Positions 9,089-19,437 of a DNA stretch of 64,000 nt are shown in pieces (within the stretch, counting starts at the first letter, position 1; every line of letters starts with the position of its first letter). The notes below the pieces were generated by a model. It was not told where the DNA came from, did no database searches, and worked only from the letters and a program-made list of their open reading frames with translations. The translations under genes were made by a program, and so were the position numbers. The stretch covers positions 156,704-220,703 of the forward strand of contig NZ_PVTR01000006.1 in the NCBI RefSeq assembly GCF_003003005.1. The letters run 5' to 3'. This DNA is from Mongoliibacter ruber (lineage in GTDB: Bacteria > Bacteroidota > Bacteroidia > Cytophagales > Cyclobacteriaceae).

Positions 9089-11215
9089 TTAACCGCTATC
9101 CTTCATAAGTTGTTCTAGAATCTCCGTGGCTGCTTTGGACAAAATTGTACCCGGCCCAAATACAGCCGCGACACCGGCTTTATAAAGAAACTCATAATCT
9201 TTAGGCGGAATTACTCCTCCTGCTATGACCATGATATCCTCTCTCCCAAGTTTTTTCAGTTCCTCAATCAAGGCAGGCACGAGCGTTTTGTGCCCGGCTG
9301 CGAGTGAGGAAGCCCCTACAATATGGACATCGTTTTCTACCGCCTGCATGGCCACCTCTTCAGGAGTCTGAAACAAAGGCCCTATATCCACGTCAAAACC
9401 TAAGTCGGCAAAACCGGTAGCAATCACTTTTGCCCCCCTATCATGCCCGTCTTGACCCATCTTCGCCACCATTATCCTTGGTCTTCTTCCTTCCAAAGCG
9501 GCAAACTTATCTGCAAGTGCCTTGGCTTCCATGAAGACTTGATCATCTTTTGCCTCTCCAGAATATACTCCGGAGATGGACTTCACGCTTGCTTTATGCC
9601 TGCCAAATTCTTCTTCCATAGCCATAGATATTTCACCTAAAGTAGCCCTTTTTCTTGCAGCGTTTACTGCCAAAGTCAACAAATTGCCATCTCCGGACTT
9701 TGCTGCTTTAGTGATGGCGCTCAAAGATTCTTGTACCTCTCCCTGATTTCGATCTGCTTTCAGTTTATTAAGGCCCTCAATCTGGGATCTTCTCACAGAA
9801 TCATTGTCGACTTCCATTATTTCAAAGTCAGAGACTTCATCTGTTTGATACCTGTTGACTCCCACAATCACATCCTTGCCACTGTCAATTCTTGCCTGCT
9901 TTCTTGCAGCGGCTTCTTCGATCCTCATTTTAGGAATTCCAGCTTCTATGGCTTTGGCCATTCCTCCAAGGTTTTCAACCTCTTCAATCAGTTCCCAAGC
10001 CTTTTCTACAAGTTGGTCTGTCAGATACTCTACATAAGCTGACCCTCCCCAAGGATCCACCACCTTGGTGATCTTTGTTTCTTCCTGGAGATACAACTGG
10101 GTATTTCTAGCAATTCTTGCTGAAAAATCAGTTGGCAAAGCTATGGCTTCATCGAAGGAATTGGTATGCAAAGACTGGGTATGCCCCAAGACAGCCGCCA
10201 TGGCTTCTACCGCAGTTCTTGTGACATTATTGAAAGCGTCTTGCTCAGTCAAAGACCAACCAGAGGTTTGACAGTGTGTTCTAAGCGCTAAGGATTTTGG
10301 GTTTTTGGGATTAAATTGATTTACAATCCTAGACCATAGCAATCGTCCTGCCCTCATTTTAGCAATCTCCATAAAATGATTCATTCCAATCGCCCAAAAG
10401 AAGGAAAGTCTAGGGGCAAACTCGTCTATATCCAAACCTGCAGCTACTCCTGTTCTGAGGTACTCAAGTCCATCTGCCAAAGTATAGGCCAGTTCAAGTT
10501 CAGCGGTAGCGCCTGCTTCCTGCATGTGGTAACCTGAAATGGAAATAGAATTAAATTTGGGCATATTCTGTGCAGTATATTCGAAAATATCCGCAATGAT
10601 ACGCATGGAAGGTTGAGGGGGATAGATATAGGTATTTCTTACCATGAACTCCTTTAGGATATCATTTTGAATTGTCCCAGTCAATTGTTCGGGTTTGACA
10701 CCTTGCTCTTCGGCCGCCACAATAAAAAAAGCCAAAATGGGGATCACTGCTCCATTCATCGTCATAGAGACGGACATTTGATCCAATGGAATCCCGTCAA
10801 AAAGCATTTTCATATCCAACACAGAATCAATCGCTACTCCAGCCTTCCCTACATCACCCACCACCCGGCGGTGATCAGAATCGTAACCTCTATGTGTGGC
10901 TAAATCAAATGCAACCGAAAGCCCTTTCTGGCCTGCTGCAAGATTCCTACGGTAAAAGGCATTTGACTCCTCAGCTGTAGAAAATCCGGCATATTGCCTG
11001 ATTGTCCATGGCCTCATCACGTACATGGTGCTATAAGGCCCTCTCAGGTAAGGAGGTATGCCGGCTGCAAAACCTAAGTGTTCTATATTTTTTAGCTGCT
11101 GCATTTCAAATACAGGAGGAACGATAATTTTTTCGGCTGTCTCCCAATTTCCATCTGAATTTAGAGGTGCATAGGAGTGTGTATTGTGTCCAAGTTTGGT
11201 TATGTCTGGTCTCAT
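9089..11215 (-). CDS. scpA: Methylmalonyl-CoA mutase, large (catalytic) subunit
   Basis: A 708-residue adenosylcobalamin enzyme that interconverts succinyl-CoA and (R)-methylmalonyl-CoA. The N-terminal TIM barrel covers about residues 1-560 (start of substrate site in [14 protein letters not shown]). The C-terminal cobalamin-binding domain has DGHDRG, with His591 as the lower axial cobalt ligand, then the GASSLAAGH and AGGVIPP loops. Its start overlaps the stop of the small-subunit gene (ATGA), so the two are translationally coupled. Length and motifs match family members. The GTPase chaperone gene meaB is about 5.5 kb away. The enzyme serves propionate, odd-chain fatty acid and branched-chain amino acid use. 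Confidence 0.96.
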   Translation of the reverse strand: MRPDITKLGHNTHSYAPLNSDGNWETAEKIIVPPVFEMQQLKNIEHLGFAAGIPPYLRGPYSTMYVMRPWTIRQYAGFSTAEESNAFYRRNLAAGQKGLSVAFDLATHRGYDSDHRRVVGDVGKAGVAIDSVLDMKMLFDGIPLDQMSVSMTMNGAVIPILAFFIVAAEEQGVKPEQLTGTIQNDILKEFMVRNTYIYPPQPSMRIIADIFEYTAQNMPKFNSISISGYHMQEAGATAELELAYTLADGLEYLRTGVAAGLDIDEFAPRLSFFWAIGMNHFMEIAKMRAGRLLWSRIVNQFNPKNPKSLALRTHCQTSGWSLTEQDAFNNVTRTAVEAMAAVLGHTQSLHTNSFDEAIALPTDFSARIARNTQLYLQEETKITKVVDPWGGSAYVEYLTDQLVEKAWELIEEVENLGGMAKAIEAGIPKMRIEEAAARKQARIDSGKDVIVGVNRYQTDEVSDFEIMEVDNDSVRRSQIEGLNKLKADRNQGEVQESLSAITKAAKSGDGNLLTLAVNAARKRATLGEISMAMEEEFGRHKASVKSISGVYSGEAKDDQVFMEAKALADKFAALEGRRPRIMVAKMGQDGHDRGAKVIATGFADLGFDVDIGPLFQTPEEVAMQAVENDVHIVGASSLAAGHKTLVPALIEELKKLGREDIMVIAGGVIPPKDYEFLYKAGVAAVFGPGTILSKAATEILEQLMKDSG

Positions 11216-12630
11216 TGTTTGGCTAGATTAGGATATTCAATCAAAAAACTCTCTCTCAAGGGCAATAATTGCCAATTTTCTTCCTCCCACATTAAATTGT
11301 CGACTGGCAATTTTTCACTCATTTGGTATTTATTTACACCTACTTTGGTTTTACGGACCGTAGTCAAATCTTCCATCTTGGCATATCTGGCAGCTTTTAC
11401 CAAATCCTGCAATTGATGAGATTCATAGGTACTCCACCACCCTTCCTTTGATTCAAGTATCTCAAGTTCAAACTTAACTTTTGCAATAACCTGAGCGGTA
11501 ACACACTCAATAAAATAACTCCCTGCTACAGGATCCATAATTTTATCTAAGTAAGATTCTTCTTTGAGGATGCTGGAAATGTTTCTTGCCATTCTTTCCG
11601 AAAAAGTATTGATCTCACCTTTTACTTCATCATGTACCCTCACCCATAGCGCATCACAACTGCCCAGGACAGCAGACATTGCCTCAGTAGTGTTTCTCAA
11701 CATATTGGTGTGCACATCACTCTTTGACTTTGTCCAGAAACTCGTACTGACAACAAGTTTGACATCTTCTGTTTTCACTTCAACTTGATACAAATCAGCC
11801 AATTGATGAAAAAGTATCTTAAAAGCCCGGAGTTTTGATATTTCAAGAAAATAATCAGACCCTGAGGCAGCGTGCAGTAATGTATTGGATAACATTTGCT
11901 CTGGTTCAATTCCCTTTTCTGTCAAGCCATCAATCAATTCTATATAACCACCAAGGGGTAAAAACAATTGCTGAACAAGACTTGCCCCAGAATTATGATA
12001 GTAAGCCGAATCAATACACAGCGTTTTAAAAAAAGGATAATCCTCACTTATGGAAAGTGCTTTTGAAACTGACTCGACTATTGAACCTAATGAATTTTTT
12101 TCAGCTAAGCAGGATGTGATTGGATCCCACAGCAAGCCCCCTCTTAGGGATTCATGACTTTTACCCAAAGTATGATACCAGTTCAAAAAACTACCTAAAA
12201 CAGACACCTGTGCTTTTTCTATTTTTAGGTAAAGCTCAATGTATTCAAGATCTACATTTTCTAAAAGCACATCAAAATTTACCCCTTCCTTCACCGAAAG
12301 TAACAATGCATCCGCTCCTGTCATCAGCGCTTGCAAAATCCTCTTATTATCTGTTGCCTCCTGATTTATGTTTATAGCAAAAATATTCGACCAATACCTG
12401 GGGGACATTCCTGGAATATCGGATGGTTTATTGAGACGGTTGTGGTATTGTTGCAACCATTGAGTTTCTTTAAGATCTTCTTCGGTATAAAATGGAAACA
12501 AGTCTATGCCATCAAATCCATTGGTGACCAATGTTTTCTGAAAATCCTTGCCTTTGATGTCTTTAGTAGCCTGATTAATCCATTCTTCCTTGGTAACTTT
12601 CTGGAAGTCAGTAAAAAGATTTTGTTTCAT
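11212..12630 (-). CDS. mutA: Methylmalonyl-CoA mutase, small subunit
   Basis: A 472-residue partner of the large mutase subunit. It has a diverged mutase barrel (PGMSPRYW, then [30 protein letters not shown] segments) but ends before any cobalamin-binding domain; the DxHxxG motif is absent. That is the known state of the non-catalytic beta subunit in heterodimeric bacterial mutases. The length is shorter than the roughly 600 residues of many beta subunits, because the vestigial C-terminal domain is missing. It is the first gene of the mutase operon. The 131 bp before it are shared with the divergent 5'-nucleotidase operon; I see no cobalamin riboswitch there. Confidence 0.92.
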   Translation of the reverse strand: MKQNLFTDFQKVTKEEWINQATKDIKGKDFQKTLVTNGFDGIDLFPFYTEEDLKETQWLQQYHNRLNKPSDIPGMSPRYWSNIFAININQEATDNKRILQALMTGADALLLSVKEGVNFDVLLENVDLEYIELYLKIEKAQVSVLGSFLNWYHTLGKSHESLRGGLLWDPITSCLAEKNSLGSIVESVSKALSISEDYPFFKTLCIDSAYYHNSGASLVQQLFLPLGGYIELIDGLTEKGIEPEQMLSNTLLHAASGSDYFLEISKLRAFKILFHQLADLYQVEVKTEDVKLVVSTSFWTKSKSDVHTNMLRNTTEAMSAVLGSCDALWVRVHDEVKGEINTFSERMARNISSILKEESYLDKIMDPVAGSYFIECVTAQVIAKVKFELEILESKEGWWSTYESHQLQDLVKAARYAKMEDLTTVRKTKVGVNKYQMSEKLPVDNLMWEEENWQLLPLRESFLIEYPNLAKQ

Positions 12631-12761
12631 ATTTGGGTTTGGTTATGGCTTTTGCTAAAAGTTACTTTTTGAGACCTTCCCAAAAGGGAATTCATGTATC
12701 TTTAGCATCAAAAATAAGACTTACAAGTTTGAAAAACGACTATTTGATATCAATTCGAAAA

Positions 12762-13514
12762 ATGGGGAAGCTTAAAAGTATTTATTCTTGGAGCATATAT
12801 TTAGGTTTCTCGTTATTGATTGCCTGTGCGCCCCAACTTCAGAAAAGTGCGCAGGTCACTTTTCTCCCATTGGATTCAAATGTGGCTGTTCATCCCGAGA
12901 TGGAAGATTTTGTCAGTCCCTACAGGGAAAACCTGGAGGCTGAAATGGGGAAGGTAATCGGTGAGACTACCTCTGAGATCAACAAGGCCGGCTCTGGTGA
13001 AACTGCTTTGGGAAACCTGATCACAGACTTGCAAAAAGAGCATGCTGAGCAAACATTCGGCTACTCAATTGATATTTCTGCCATGAACAATGGTGGTATA
13101 AGAAACATACTTCCAATGGGTGAAATTACACTTGGAAATATTTATGAACTTTCTCCATTTGACAATTACTTATACATCCTTGAGCTTGATTCTGAAAGGT
13201 TGAGAAAACTCGCTGAATACGCCGTAAGCAGAAAAAGCCTTGGCTTATCAGGCCTCTATGTTGAAAGCGAAGGAGGTAAATTGGTAAGGTATCTCGTGAA
13301 TGGTAAGCAGGTAGAGGACGATAAAACCTACCTTTTGGCTGTCAATGACTACATGGCTTCAGGAGGAGACAACATGGATTTCTTGATAGATGCACCTAGA
13401 AAAGAACAGACTGATATCGTGCTGAGGGATTTATTGATCGAACGCATCAAAGCCCTCACTGAAAAAGGGGAGAAAATATCAGCAAGAATAGAAGGAAGAC
13501 AAAAACTCGACTGA
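12762..13514 (+). CDS. 5'-nucleotidase C-terminal-domain lipoprotein
   Basis: I choose the ATG at 12762 because it begins a lipoprotein signal (lipobox LIAC, Cys22); the frame is open upstream but without a signal sequence. The 250-residue protein is the substrate-specificity half of UshA-type 5'-nucleotidases, with ISAMNNGGIRN, GEITLGNIYELSPFDN and NDYMASGGDN as landmarks. The metallophosphatase half is encoded by the next gene, one base after this stop codon. In many bacteria both halves are one polypeptide. Here they are separate, one lipid-anchored and one with a Tat-like signal, and presumably assemble to dephosphorylate extracytoplasmic nucleotides. Confidence 0.88.
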   Translation: MGKLKSIYSWSIYLGFSLLIACAPQLQKSAQVTFLPLDSNVAVHPEMEDFVSPYRENLEAEMGKVIGETTSEINKAGSGETALGNLITDLQKEHAEQTFGYSIDISAMNNGGIRNILPMGEITLGNIYELSPFDNYLYILELDSERLRKLAEYAVSRKSLGLSGLYVESEGGKLVRYLVNGKQVEDDKTYLLAVNDYMASGGDNMDFLIDAPRKEQTDIVLRDLLIERIKALTEKGEKISARIEGRQKLD

Positions 13515-13515
13515 A

Positions 13516-14427
13516 ATGAAAAGAAGAGATTTTATACTTAAATCATTGATTACAGGGCTAGGCCTAACATACTCCGGAAACTTAGCTTTGGCTGGAGCAC
13601 TTCCGGGTGACAAAAGGTTAAGCATTCTACACACCAATGACATGCATTCGAGAATTGACCCTTTTCCGGATGATGGTGGCAGGAATGCCAATCAGGGAGG
13701 AATGACTAAATTGGCCAACCTGGTTTCCAGAATCCGAACAGAGGAAGACAGCCTTTTACTTTTGGATGCCGGAGATGTATTTCAAGGTACGCCCTATTTC
13801 AATTTCTACGGAGGTGAATTGGAGTTCAAATTGATGAGTAAAATGGGGTATGATGCTTCTACAATAGGGAATCATGAGTTTGATAATGGTCTTGAAGGTA
13901 TTTTAGCACAATTACCAAATGCCCAATTTTCGCATATTTGTTCTAATTACGACTTTTCGAAAACAATCCTTCAGGACAAGATTCTACCCTATGAGATTTT
14001 TCGAAAAAACGGGATAAAAGTCGGTGTCTTCGGGTTGGGAATCGAGTTGGATGGTTTAGTGGGAAAGAAAAATTACGGGAACACATTATACCTAGACCCT
14101 GTATCGATTGCTGAGGAAATGGTTTCTGAATTAAAATCAAAAAAATGTGACCTGATCATCTGCCTTTCACACCTGGGCTATTCCTATAGAAGTGGGAAAA
14201 TTGATGACCTTAAATTAGCCTCCGCTGTCAGTGGAATTGACCTAATTCTTGGTGGACATACCCATACCTTTCTCGACGAACCTACGAGGGTAGTAAACGC
14301 AGAAGGATTTGATACTATAGTACATCAAGTAGGAACTGGAGCCTTAAGACTTGGCAAGGTGGATTTTGTATTTTCCAAAGACAATAAAGTAAAATTAGCC
14401 TCGGTCAGGAGTTTACCTATTTATTAA
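13516..14427 (+). CDS. Metallophosphatase half of a 5'-nucleotidase, Tat-type signal
   Basis: This 303-residue protein has a twin-arginine-like N-terminus (KRRDFILKS then a hydrophobic stretch to about residue 28). The calcineurin-like fold follows, with its metal ligands: HTNDMHSR (near 37-44), DAGDVFQG, GNHEFDNG, a lone His in SHLGYS and GGHTHTF near the end. It stops where the substrate-specificity domain would begin; that domain is encoded by the preceding gene. A Tat signal implies folding with metal in the cytoplasm before export. The two-gene operon is followed 116 bp later by dnaA on the same strand. Confidence 0.9.
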   Translation: MKRRDFILKSLITGLGLTYSGNLALAGALPGDKRLSILHTNDMHSRIDPFPDDGGRNANQGGMTKLANLVSRIRTEEDSLLLLDAGDVFQGTPYFNFYGGELEFKLMSKMGYDASTIGNHEFDNGLEGILAQLPNAQFSHICSNYDFSKTILQDKILPYEIFRKNGIKVGVFGLGIELDGLVGKKNYGNTLYLDPVSIAEEMVSELKSKKCDLIICLSHLGYSYRSGKIDDLKLASAVSGIDLILGGHTHTFLDEPTRVVNAEGFDTIVHQVGTGALRLGKVDFVFSKDNKVKLASVRSLPIY

Positions 14428-14543
14428 AAAGTCAACTGGTTTTTGATTTTTTATTTAAATATATTTTCCCCAAATTTGATGCCCCCTTATTTGCGAGGAA
14501 AAGGGATTTTAATTCTTTTAAGCATAGTTACTTTAGTATATTA

Positions 14544-15965
14544 ATGAGTTCAGAGGCTAACGCAGTTTGGAGTGAATGTTTACGTGTTATAGAACAACAC
14601 GTGAATGATCAAAGCTATTCTACCTGGTTCAAGCCTATCAATCCTGTCAGACTGGAAGGTAGTAGCCTGACGATTCAGGTTCCAAGTCAATTTTTCTATG
14701 AATGGTTAGAGGATAATTATGTTCAAGTACTCAAACTTGCCATTAAAGCCACTTTAGGACCTAATGGAAGGTTAGAATATGCAGTAGTCGTGGATAAAGG
14801 GAATTCCCAAAACCAACCTTATGTTGTTTCTTACCCACAGGGCAATTCTTCATTTCCCAATAAAAAGGCACCTGAAGTAACTGATCACAAAAGTCCTTTT
14901 GAAATGCAATCACTCAACAGTGATATGCTTTTACAATCCAACCTCAACCCAAACTATACTTTCAACACTTATATTGAAGGAGATTGCAACAGGTTGGCTC
15001 GCTCTGCTGGATTCGCTGTGGCTACCAAGCCTGGAATCACTTCATTCAATCCACTGATGGTCTATGGTGGTGTAGGTTTGGGTAAAACACACTTGGTTCA
15101 AGCCATAGGGAATGAGATAAAAAATTGTCCCGAGGAGAAATTTGTACTCTACGTTTCATCAGAAAAATTTGTAAACCAATTTATGGATTCCATTAAAGAT
15201 GGAAACGTGAAAAGCTTTACAAATTTCTATATGCAAGTAGATGTTCTGATTATTGACGATATACAGTTTCTTGCTGGAAAAGACAGAACTCAGGAAATGT
15301 TTTTCCACATCTTCAATCATTTGCATCAAAGCAAAAAACAGATTATCATGACTTCCGATCGTCCGCCAAAAGACCTCAAAGGTTTGGAGGAGCGTTTGTT
15401 GTCAAGATTTAAGTGGGGACTGACTGCAGATCTTCAAATGCCTGATTTTGAAACCAGGGTAGCTATCATCAAAAGGAAAATGCAATCTGAAGGCATTTAC
15501 ATCCCTGATGATGTCATAGAATACCTTGCCTATACTGTGGACACCAATGTCCGTGAACTTGAAGGTGTCATGATTTCGCTGATTGCCCATGCTTCATTAA
15601 ACAGAGTAGAAATAGACCTTTCTTTGGCGAAAACGATTATGAAAAACATCGTCAAAGATATAGAAACTGAGGTAGGCATTGATTTTATCCAAAAAACAGT
15701 TTCCGATTATTTCGAGATCAAAATCGAAGATTTAAAAGCTAAAACAAGGAAAAAAGAAATTGTCACAGCCAGACAGGTTGCCATGTATTTTTCCAAAGAA
15801 TTTACCAACCATTCACTCAAATCAATCGGTTATCACTTTGGCGGTAGAGACCACAGTACTGTGATACATGCCGTTCAGACAGTAAATGATATTATGGAAA
15901 CGGATACTGCCTTCAGAAATTCTGTCAACGAACTGAAGAAGAAATTCAAAATGCGGTCTTACTGA
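14544..15965 (+). CDS. dnaA: Chromosomal replication initiator protein DnaA
   Basis: A 473-residue initiator. Domain I (residues 1-75) mediates self-association and helicase loading. A variable linker covers about 85-135. The AAA+ domain has Walker A GGVGLGKTH (175-183), Walker B LIIDDIQF and sensor-2 arginines. The C-terminal DNA-binding domain ends with the GRDHSTVIHA signature at about 434-443. The family opens the replication origin. I see no cluster of DnaA boxes (TTATNCACA-like) in the 116 bp upstream, so there is no evidence that the origin lies here. The gene overlaps the convergent lipoprotein gene by 7 bp at its 3' end. Confidence 0.98.
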   Translation: MSSEANAVWSECLRVIEQHVNDQSYSTWFKPINPVRLEGSSLTIQVPSQFFYEWLEDNYVQVLKLAIKATLGPNGRLEYAVVVDKGNSQNQPYVVSYPQGNSSFPNKKAPEVTDHKSPFEMQSLNSDMLLQSNLNPNYTFNTYIEGDCNRLARSAGFAVATKPGITSFNPLMVYGGVGLGKTHLVQAIGNEIKNCPEEKFVLYVSSEKFVNQFMDSIKDGNVKSFTNFYMQVDVLIIDDIQFLAGKDRTQEMFFHIFNHLHQSKKQIIMTSDRPPKDLKGLEERLLSRFKWGLTADLQMPDFETRVAIIKRKMQSEGIYIPDDVIEYLAYTVDTNVRELEGVMISLIAHASLNRVEIDLSLAKTIMKNIVKDIETEVGIDFIQKTVSDYFEIKIEDLKAKTRKKEIVTARQVAMYFSKEFTNHSLKSIGYHFGGRDHSTVIHAVQTVNDIMETDTAFRNSVNELKKKFKMRSY

Positions 15966-16717
15966 TCGTAAAGACTATCATTGAGTAAGTGCCCAACTTC
16001 TTCTATTGGAAACCTCAACATGGTAGGACCTTGGGCATATGATGCAATTTCATAGGGGTTGAAATATAAAACCAAGTCATCCTGCTCCAGACCTATTGCA
16101 ACCGGAAGAAAAAAATCACTGTCGTTTTTGAGAAAAAACCTTCCATCCTCTTCTAAGCTAACACCTTCCTTGACTTCATGATACTCTCGAAAGGCATTTT
16201 CAGCTATTTGTAAAAGCCCCTCCTGGTCTTGGATCAATTCATTGTTTTTTATCAAGAAACCCTCTTCCTTATTGATGTTGACATATTGTCTAAAAGAATT
16301 GGGATGAGCACCTCCTGTATAGGAATAGGCATCGAAACTAATAGAAAGCAGCTTGTTGTTTTGGAAAGTGACAGCAGCAATGACTTCTATCTCCCAACTT
16401 TGGACAAATGAACCTTCTTGGGCATATTCTGAAAATGAATTCAAAAATTCTTGTACGGCGAATTGTAATGATTGGCTTGAATCTGAATCTGTATAGCTCA
16501 ACATCATTACCAATTGTTGGTCGATATACTCATTGATAATAGATGCTGTCATGTTATCATTTGTGAAAAAGGGGTAATCCAGAATCACATTGGCACATTC
16601 ATTTTCAATACAAACACTATCTTCAAAGCTCCTTTGATCATATATCATACTTTCTACATTCTCTTTTTCAGAGCATGCAGCAATAATCAAGATAATCATC
16701 ACCAAAATTTTACTCAT
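15959..16717 (-). CDS. DUF3298-type lipoprotein (RsiV/PdaC-like fold)
   Basis: A 252-residue protein with a lipoprotein signal peptide (lipobox IAAC, Cys15). The C-terminal half carries the DUF3298 hallmarks: YTGGAHPN near the middle and NPYEIASYAQGP near residue 225. These proteins sit on the periplasmic side of a membrane; in some bacteria the fold binds lysozyme or peptidoglycan fragments, but no activity can be claimed here. It begins one base after the meaB stop codon region on the same strand, so it is the last gene of the meaB transcript. Its 3' end overlaps dnaA by 7 bp, tail to tail. Confidence 0.8.
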   Translation of the reverse strand: MSKILVMIILIIAACSEKENVESMIYDQRSFEDSVCIENECANVILDYPFFTNDNMTASIINEYIDQQLVMMLSYTDSDSSQSLQFAVQEFLNSFSEYAQEGSFVQSWEIEVIAAVTFQNNKLLSISFDAYSYTGGAHPNSFRQYVNINKEEGFLIKNNELIQDQEGLLQIAENAFREYHEVKEGVSLEEDGRFFLKNDSDFFLPVAIGLEQDDLVLYFNPYEIASYAQGPTMLRFPIEEVGHLLNDSLYDQ

Positions 16718-16718
16718 C

Positions 16719-17717
16719 TTACCTTTCTTTAATTTGTATAAAGTTATCTACCAATAACCTTCCGAAGGCAATGGCTGATGCATTCCCGTTACGGACATCC
16801 TCAAGGGAAGAGCTGATCAACTCTTTGATTTTAGGATTTTGATAAAACCTGCTTTCTAACAAATACCTGATATGCTCATGCATCCAATTCACCCTTTGTG
16901 AAGCACGATTACTTTCAAAGAAGCCATTTGACATCATTTTTTCTATGTATTCTTGGATCATTTGCCAAACTTCCTTCAGGCCATCTCCTGTTACTGCCGA
17001 ACTGACTTTCACTTTAGGATACCATCCATTTTCCTTAGCCGGAAAAAGGTGAAGTGCATTTGCATACTCTCTTTGTGCTCTTTTTGCAGCTTCTACATTG
17101 TCTCCATCGGCTTTGTTGATGACTAGGGCATCACACATTTCAATGATCCCCTTTTTGATTCCCTGCAGTTCGTCTCCAGCACCTGCAAGCATCAAAAGCA
17201 AGAAAAAGTCAACCATTCCTCTTACGGCGATTTCTGATTGCCCCACGCCTACTGTCTCAATAAAAATCACTCCAAAACCCGCTGCTTCACACAATAACAT
17301 TGCCTCTCTAGTCTTAGCACTCACCCCTCCAAGCGTACTCCCAGCCGGACTGGGACGGATATAAGCCCTTTTATCGGCAGAAAGCTTTTCCATTCTTGTT
17401 TTATCTCCAAGAATACTCCCTCCTGATCTTTGGCTACTGGGGTCTACAGCCAGTACAGCCAGCTTGTATCCTGCTTCCAGAAGTATATCTCCGAAACTTT
17501 CTATAAAGGTACTCTTACCCACTCCCGGTACGCCAGTGATTCCAATCCTTATTGACTTTCCTGAATGGGGAATAACTTGTTCCATGACCTTTTCAGCGAG
17601 CAACTGATCAGACTCCAAAGTGCTTTCTACTAAAGTAATTGCCCTACTCAGGACCATTCGGTCTCCTTTGAGTACTCCCGAAACATATTGATCTACTGAA
17701 AGTCTATTTCTTTTCAA
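16719..17717 (-). CDS. meaB: MeaB/ArgK-type G-protein chaperone of methylmalonyl-CoA mutase
   Basis: A 332-residue SIMIBI-class GTPase. Walker A is GVPGVGKST at residues 62-70, followed by AVDPSSQRSGGSILGDKTRM, ETVGVGQSE and the guanine-specificity segment NKADGDN. The protein protects methylmalonyl-CoA mutase from inactivation and gates cofactor loading. It is encoded on the same strand as the mutase genes but separated from them by the nucleotidase and dnaA block, so it is not in one transcript with them. A small membrane-anchored protein gene lies 36 bp upstream, and the DUF3298 lipoprotein follows directly. Confidence 0.95.
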   Translation of the reverse strand: MKRNRLSVDQYVSGVLKGDRMVLSRAITLVESTLESDQLLAEKVMEQVIPHSGKSIRIGITGVPGVGKSTFIESFGDILLEAGYKLAVLAVDPSSQRSGGSILGDKTRMEKLSADKRAYIRPSPAGSTLGGVSAKTREAMLLCEAAGFGVIFIETVGVGQSEIAVRGMVDFFLLLMLAGAGDELQGIKKGIIEMCDALVINKADGDNVEAAKRAQREYANALHLFPAKENGWYPKVKVSSAVTGDGLKEVWQMIQEYIEKMMSNGFFESNRASQRVNWMHEHIRYLLESRFYQNPKIKELISSSLEDVRNGNASAIAFGRLLVDNFIQIKER

Positions 17718-17753
17718 ATCCTCTATATTTTTTCAAATACTAAATATAACTAA

Positions 17754-18170
17754 TTAACGGAAGGGATTCTTTGTAAACTTCACATCTCCCATTGCAGATT
17801 TTTCATATTTGGCAATACAATAATTTTGTAAAGCTTCATTGAAATATGGTTCATTACCTTTTAGGCTTTGAGGAACATTGGCTTTATCCCGAAAGAAAAA
17901 AACCTTGGTATTTCCATATTTGGTATGGGGCATATAATCTCCATACTGTCTCATTTCAGCCCAAAGACTATCTGAAGTATAAACGGCATAAACCCTAATG
18001 ACAGGACCTGTATTGTTTTCATTTCTATAAAATGAAACCTCTTGAAAATCCCCTTTCAAATCCCCAACGCCGGGCTGCATCATCGTATCTGCCATAATCC
18101 ATAGAACTATGACTACAACGATCCCTCCAATAAAATAAAACAGTTTCTTACCTTGCATATTCAGTCTCAT
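17754..18170 (-). CDS. Small membrane-anchored protein of unknown function
   Basis: A 138-residue protein with one hydrophobic segment at about residues 9-27 that looks like a signal anchor, and a soluble remainder of about 110 residues rich in Tyr, Phe and Asn. I recognise no domain; there are no cysteine pairs or other catalytic signatures. An alternative start four codons in (18158) is equally good. It is divergent from the HemJ-like gene (37 bp apart) and lies 36 bp upstream of meaB, so it probably opens the meaB transcript. Confidence 0.7.
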   Translation of the reverse strand: MRLNMQGKKLFYFIGGIVVVIVLWIMADTMMQPGVGDLKGDFQEVSFYRNENNTGPVIRVYAVYTSDSLWAEMRQYGDYMPHTKYGNTKVFFFRDKANVPQSLKGNEPYFNEALQNYCIAKYEKSAMGDVKFTKNPFR

Positions 18171-18207
18171 TCAATTTAATGCTTTAATTTAGAGGAAAAA
18201 ATCAACA

Positions 18208-18744
18208 ATGGCCTTCGAATATATCAAAGCCCTACACATCATTTTTGTAATCACTTGGTTTGCAGGACTCTTCTATATAGTGAGATTATTTATCTACCAA
18301 ACAGAAGCTTTGGAAAAACCCGAAGCTGAAAGAATAATCTTAGCACCTCAGCTCAACATCATGTCAAACCGGTTATGGATGATCATTACATGGCCATCGG
18401 CTATTCTCACGCTGATTTTTGGGTTTTGGGTTTTGTACTACCGCTGGGGTTACATGCAGTTGGGATTTATGCACGCCAAGTTAGGATTTGTCTTCATTCT
18501 CTACATTTATCACTTTATTTGCCACAAGATCTACAAAGATTTGCAAAATGGCATCACAAAATGGACCTCAACGCAGTTAAGAATATGGAACGAAGTTGCA
18601 ACTATTTTACTGTTTGCAATTGTTTTCTTAATAGTGTTGAAAAGCCTCGTCAGCGTGGCATGGGGTATTGCCGGTTTGGTAGTCCTCAGTGTTGTAATGA
18701 TGATTGGTATAAAATGGTATAAAAGAGTAAGGGAAAAGAGTTAA
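18208..18744 (+). CDS. hemJ: HemJ-like membrane protein (UPF0093), probable protoporphyrinogen IX oxidase
   Basis: A 178-residue protein with four to five membrane helices. Conserved positions of the HemJ family are present: His10 in the first helix (ALHIIFVITWFAGLFY), then the MHAKLGF segment with His89 and Lys91. HemJ oxidises protoporphyrinogen IX to protoporphyrin IX late in haem synthesis and itself binds haem b. Related CopD-like proteins share the fold, so the symbol is a family call. It is followed after 6 bp by an SCO-family gene and a cytochrome c gene, a context of haem and respiratory enzyme biogenesis. Confidence 0.82.
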   Translation: MAFEYIKALHIIFVITWFAGLFYIVRLFIYQTEALEKPEAERIILAPQLNIMSNRLWMIITWPSAILTLIFGFWVLYYRWGYMQLGFMHAKLGFVFILYIYHFICHKIYKDLQNGITKWTSTQLRIWNEVATILLFAIVFLIVLKSLVSVAWGIAGLVVLSVVMMIGIKWYKRVREKS

Positions 18745-18750
18745 AAACAT

Positions 18751-19437
18751 ATGATTCATATCATGAAAAGAATACATCTAATTTCATTTGTCATAATTTC
18801 CATTTCGATCCTTGTAAGCAGTTGCGATTCAGGCAGCTCTGAAAGAGAAAGTGACCAGAACAAAGCGCTTCCAATACTTGGCAACTCACACGTCAATGAA
18901 TTTGAAATGGAAGGTAAAATTGTCAAAGACACTGTCTATCATAAAATCGGTCAGTTTCAATTCACCAATCAAGAGGGTAAGGAAATCAGCAATTCATCGA
19001 CAGATGGAAAAGTTTACGTTGCAGACTTTTTTTTCACAACCTGTCCGACCATCTGTCCTATCATGAAGACCCAAATGCTAAGGGTTTACGATAAATTTAA
19101 AGACCAGCCTGACTTTATGATTCTAAGTCATACTTTGGATCCAGAGCATGACACTGAAGAGCTGCTCAATGATTTTGCTGCCAAAATCGGTGTTGAAGAT
19201 GACAATACTTGGCATTTTCTTACAGGTGATCAGGAAAAGATTTTTGAAATAGGCCAGACCAGCTATCTTACCACTGCCATGGCTGAGAAAGATGAACCAG
19301 GAGGAATTCTTCACTCTGGAGCCTTTGTATTGGTAGATCAAAAAGGCAGAATTCGCGGAGTTTATGACGGAACCAAAGAAGATCAAGTCAATAGATTGAT
19401 GCGGGATATACCTAAATTATTACCAGCGAATGAGTAA
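18751..19437 (+). CDS. SCO1/SenC-family copper-binding lipoprotein
   Basis: A 228-residue protein (or 224 if the ATG four codons in is used) with a lipobox VSSC at Cys25, so it is membrane-anchored in the periplasm. The thioredoxin-fold domain has the copper-binding pair in TTCPTICP (Cys98 and Cys102), and the third ligand is probably His188 in ILHSGAF. SCO proteins deliver copper to the CuA centre of cytochrome oxidase or act as thiol oxidoreductases. It lies between the HemJ-like gene and a cytochrome c gene, which it overlaps by 8 bp. Confidence 0.93.
   Translation: MIHIMKRIHLISFVIISISILVSSCDSGSSERESDQNKALPILGNSHVNEFEMEGKIVKDTVYHKIGQFQFTNQEGKEISNSSTDGKVYVADFFFTTCPTICPIMKTQMLRVYDKFKDQPDFMILSHTLDPEHDTEELLNDFAAKIGVEDDNTWHFLTGDQEKIFEIGQTSYLTTAMAEKDEPGGILHSGAFVLVDQKGRIRGVYDGTKEDQVNRLMRDIPKLLPANE

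Noticed and set aside
12631..12761. Cobalamin riboswitch before the methylmalonyl-CoA mutase operon
   Set aside because: The region is only 131 bp, shared with a divergent operon, and lacks a recognisable B12 box.
14428..14543. Replication origin next to dnaA
   Set aside because: No DnaA boxes or AT-rich unwinding repeats are seen in the 116 bp upstream, and the 3' side overlaps a convergent gene.
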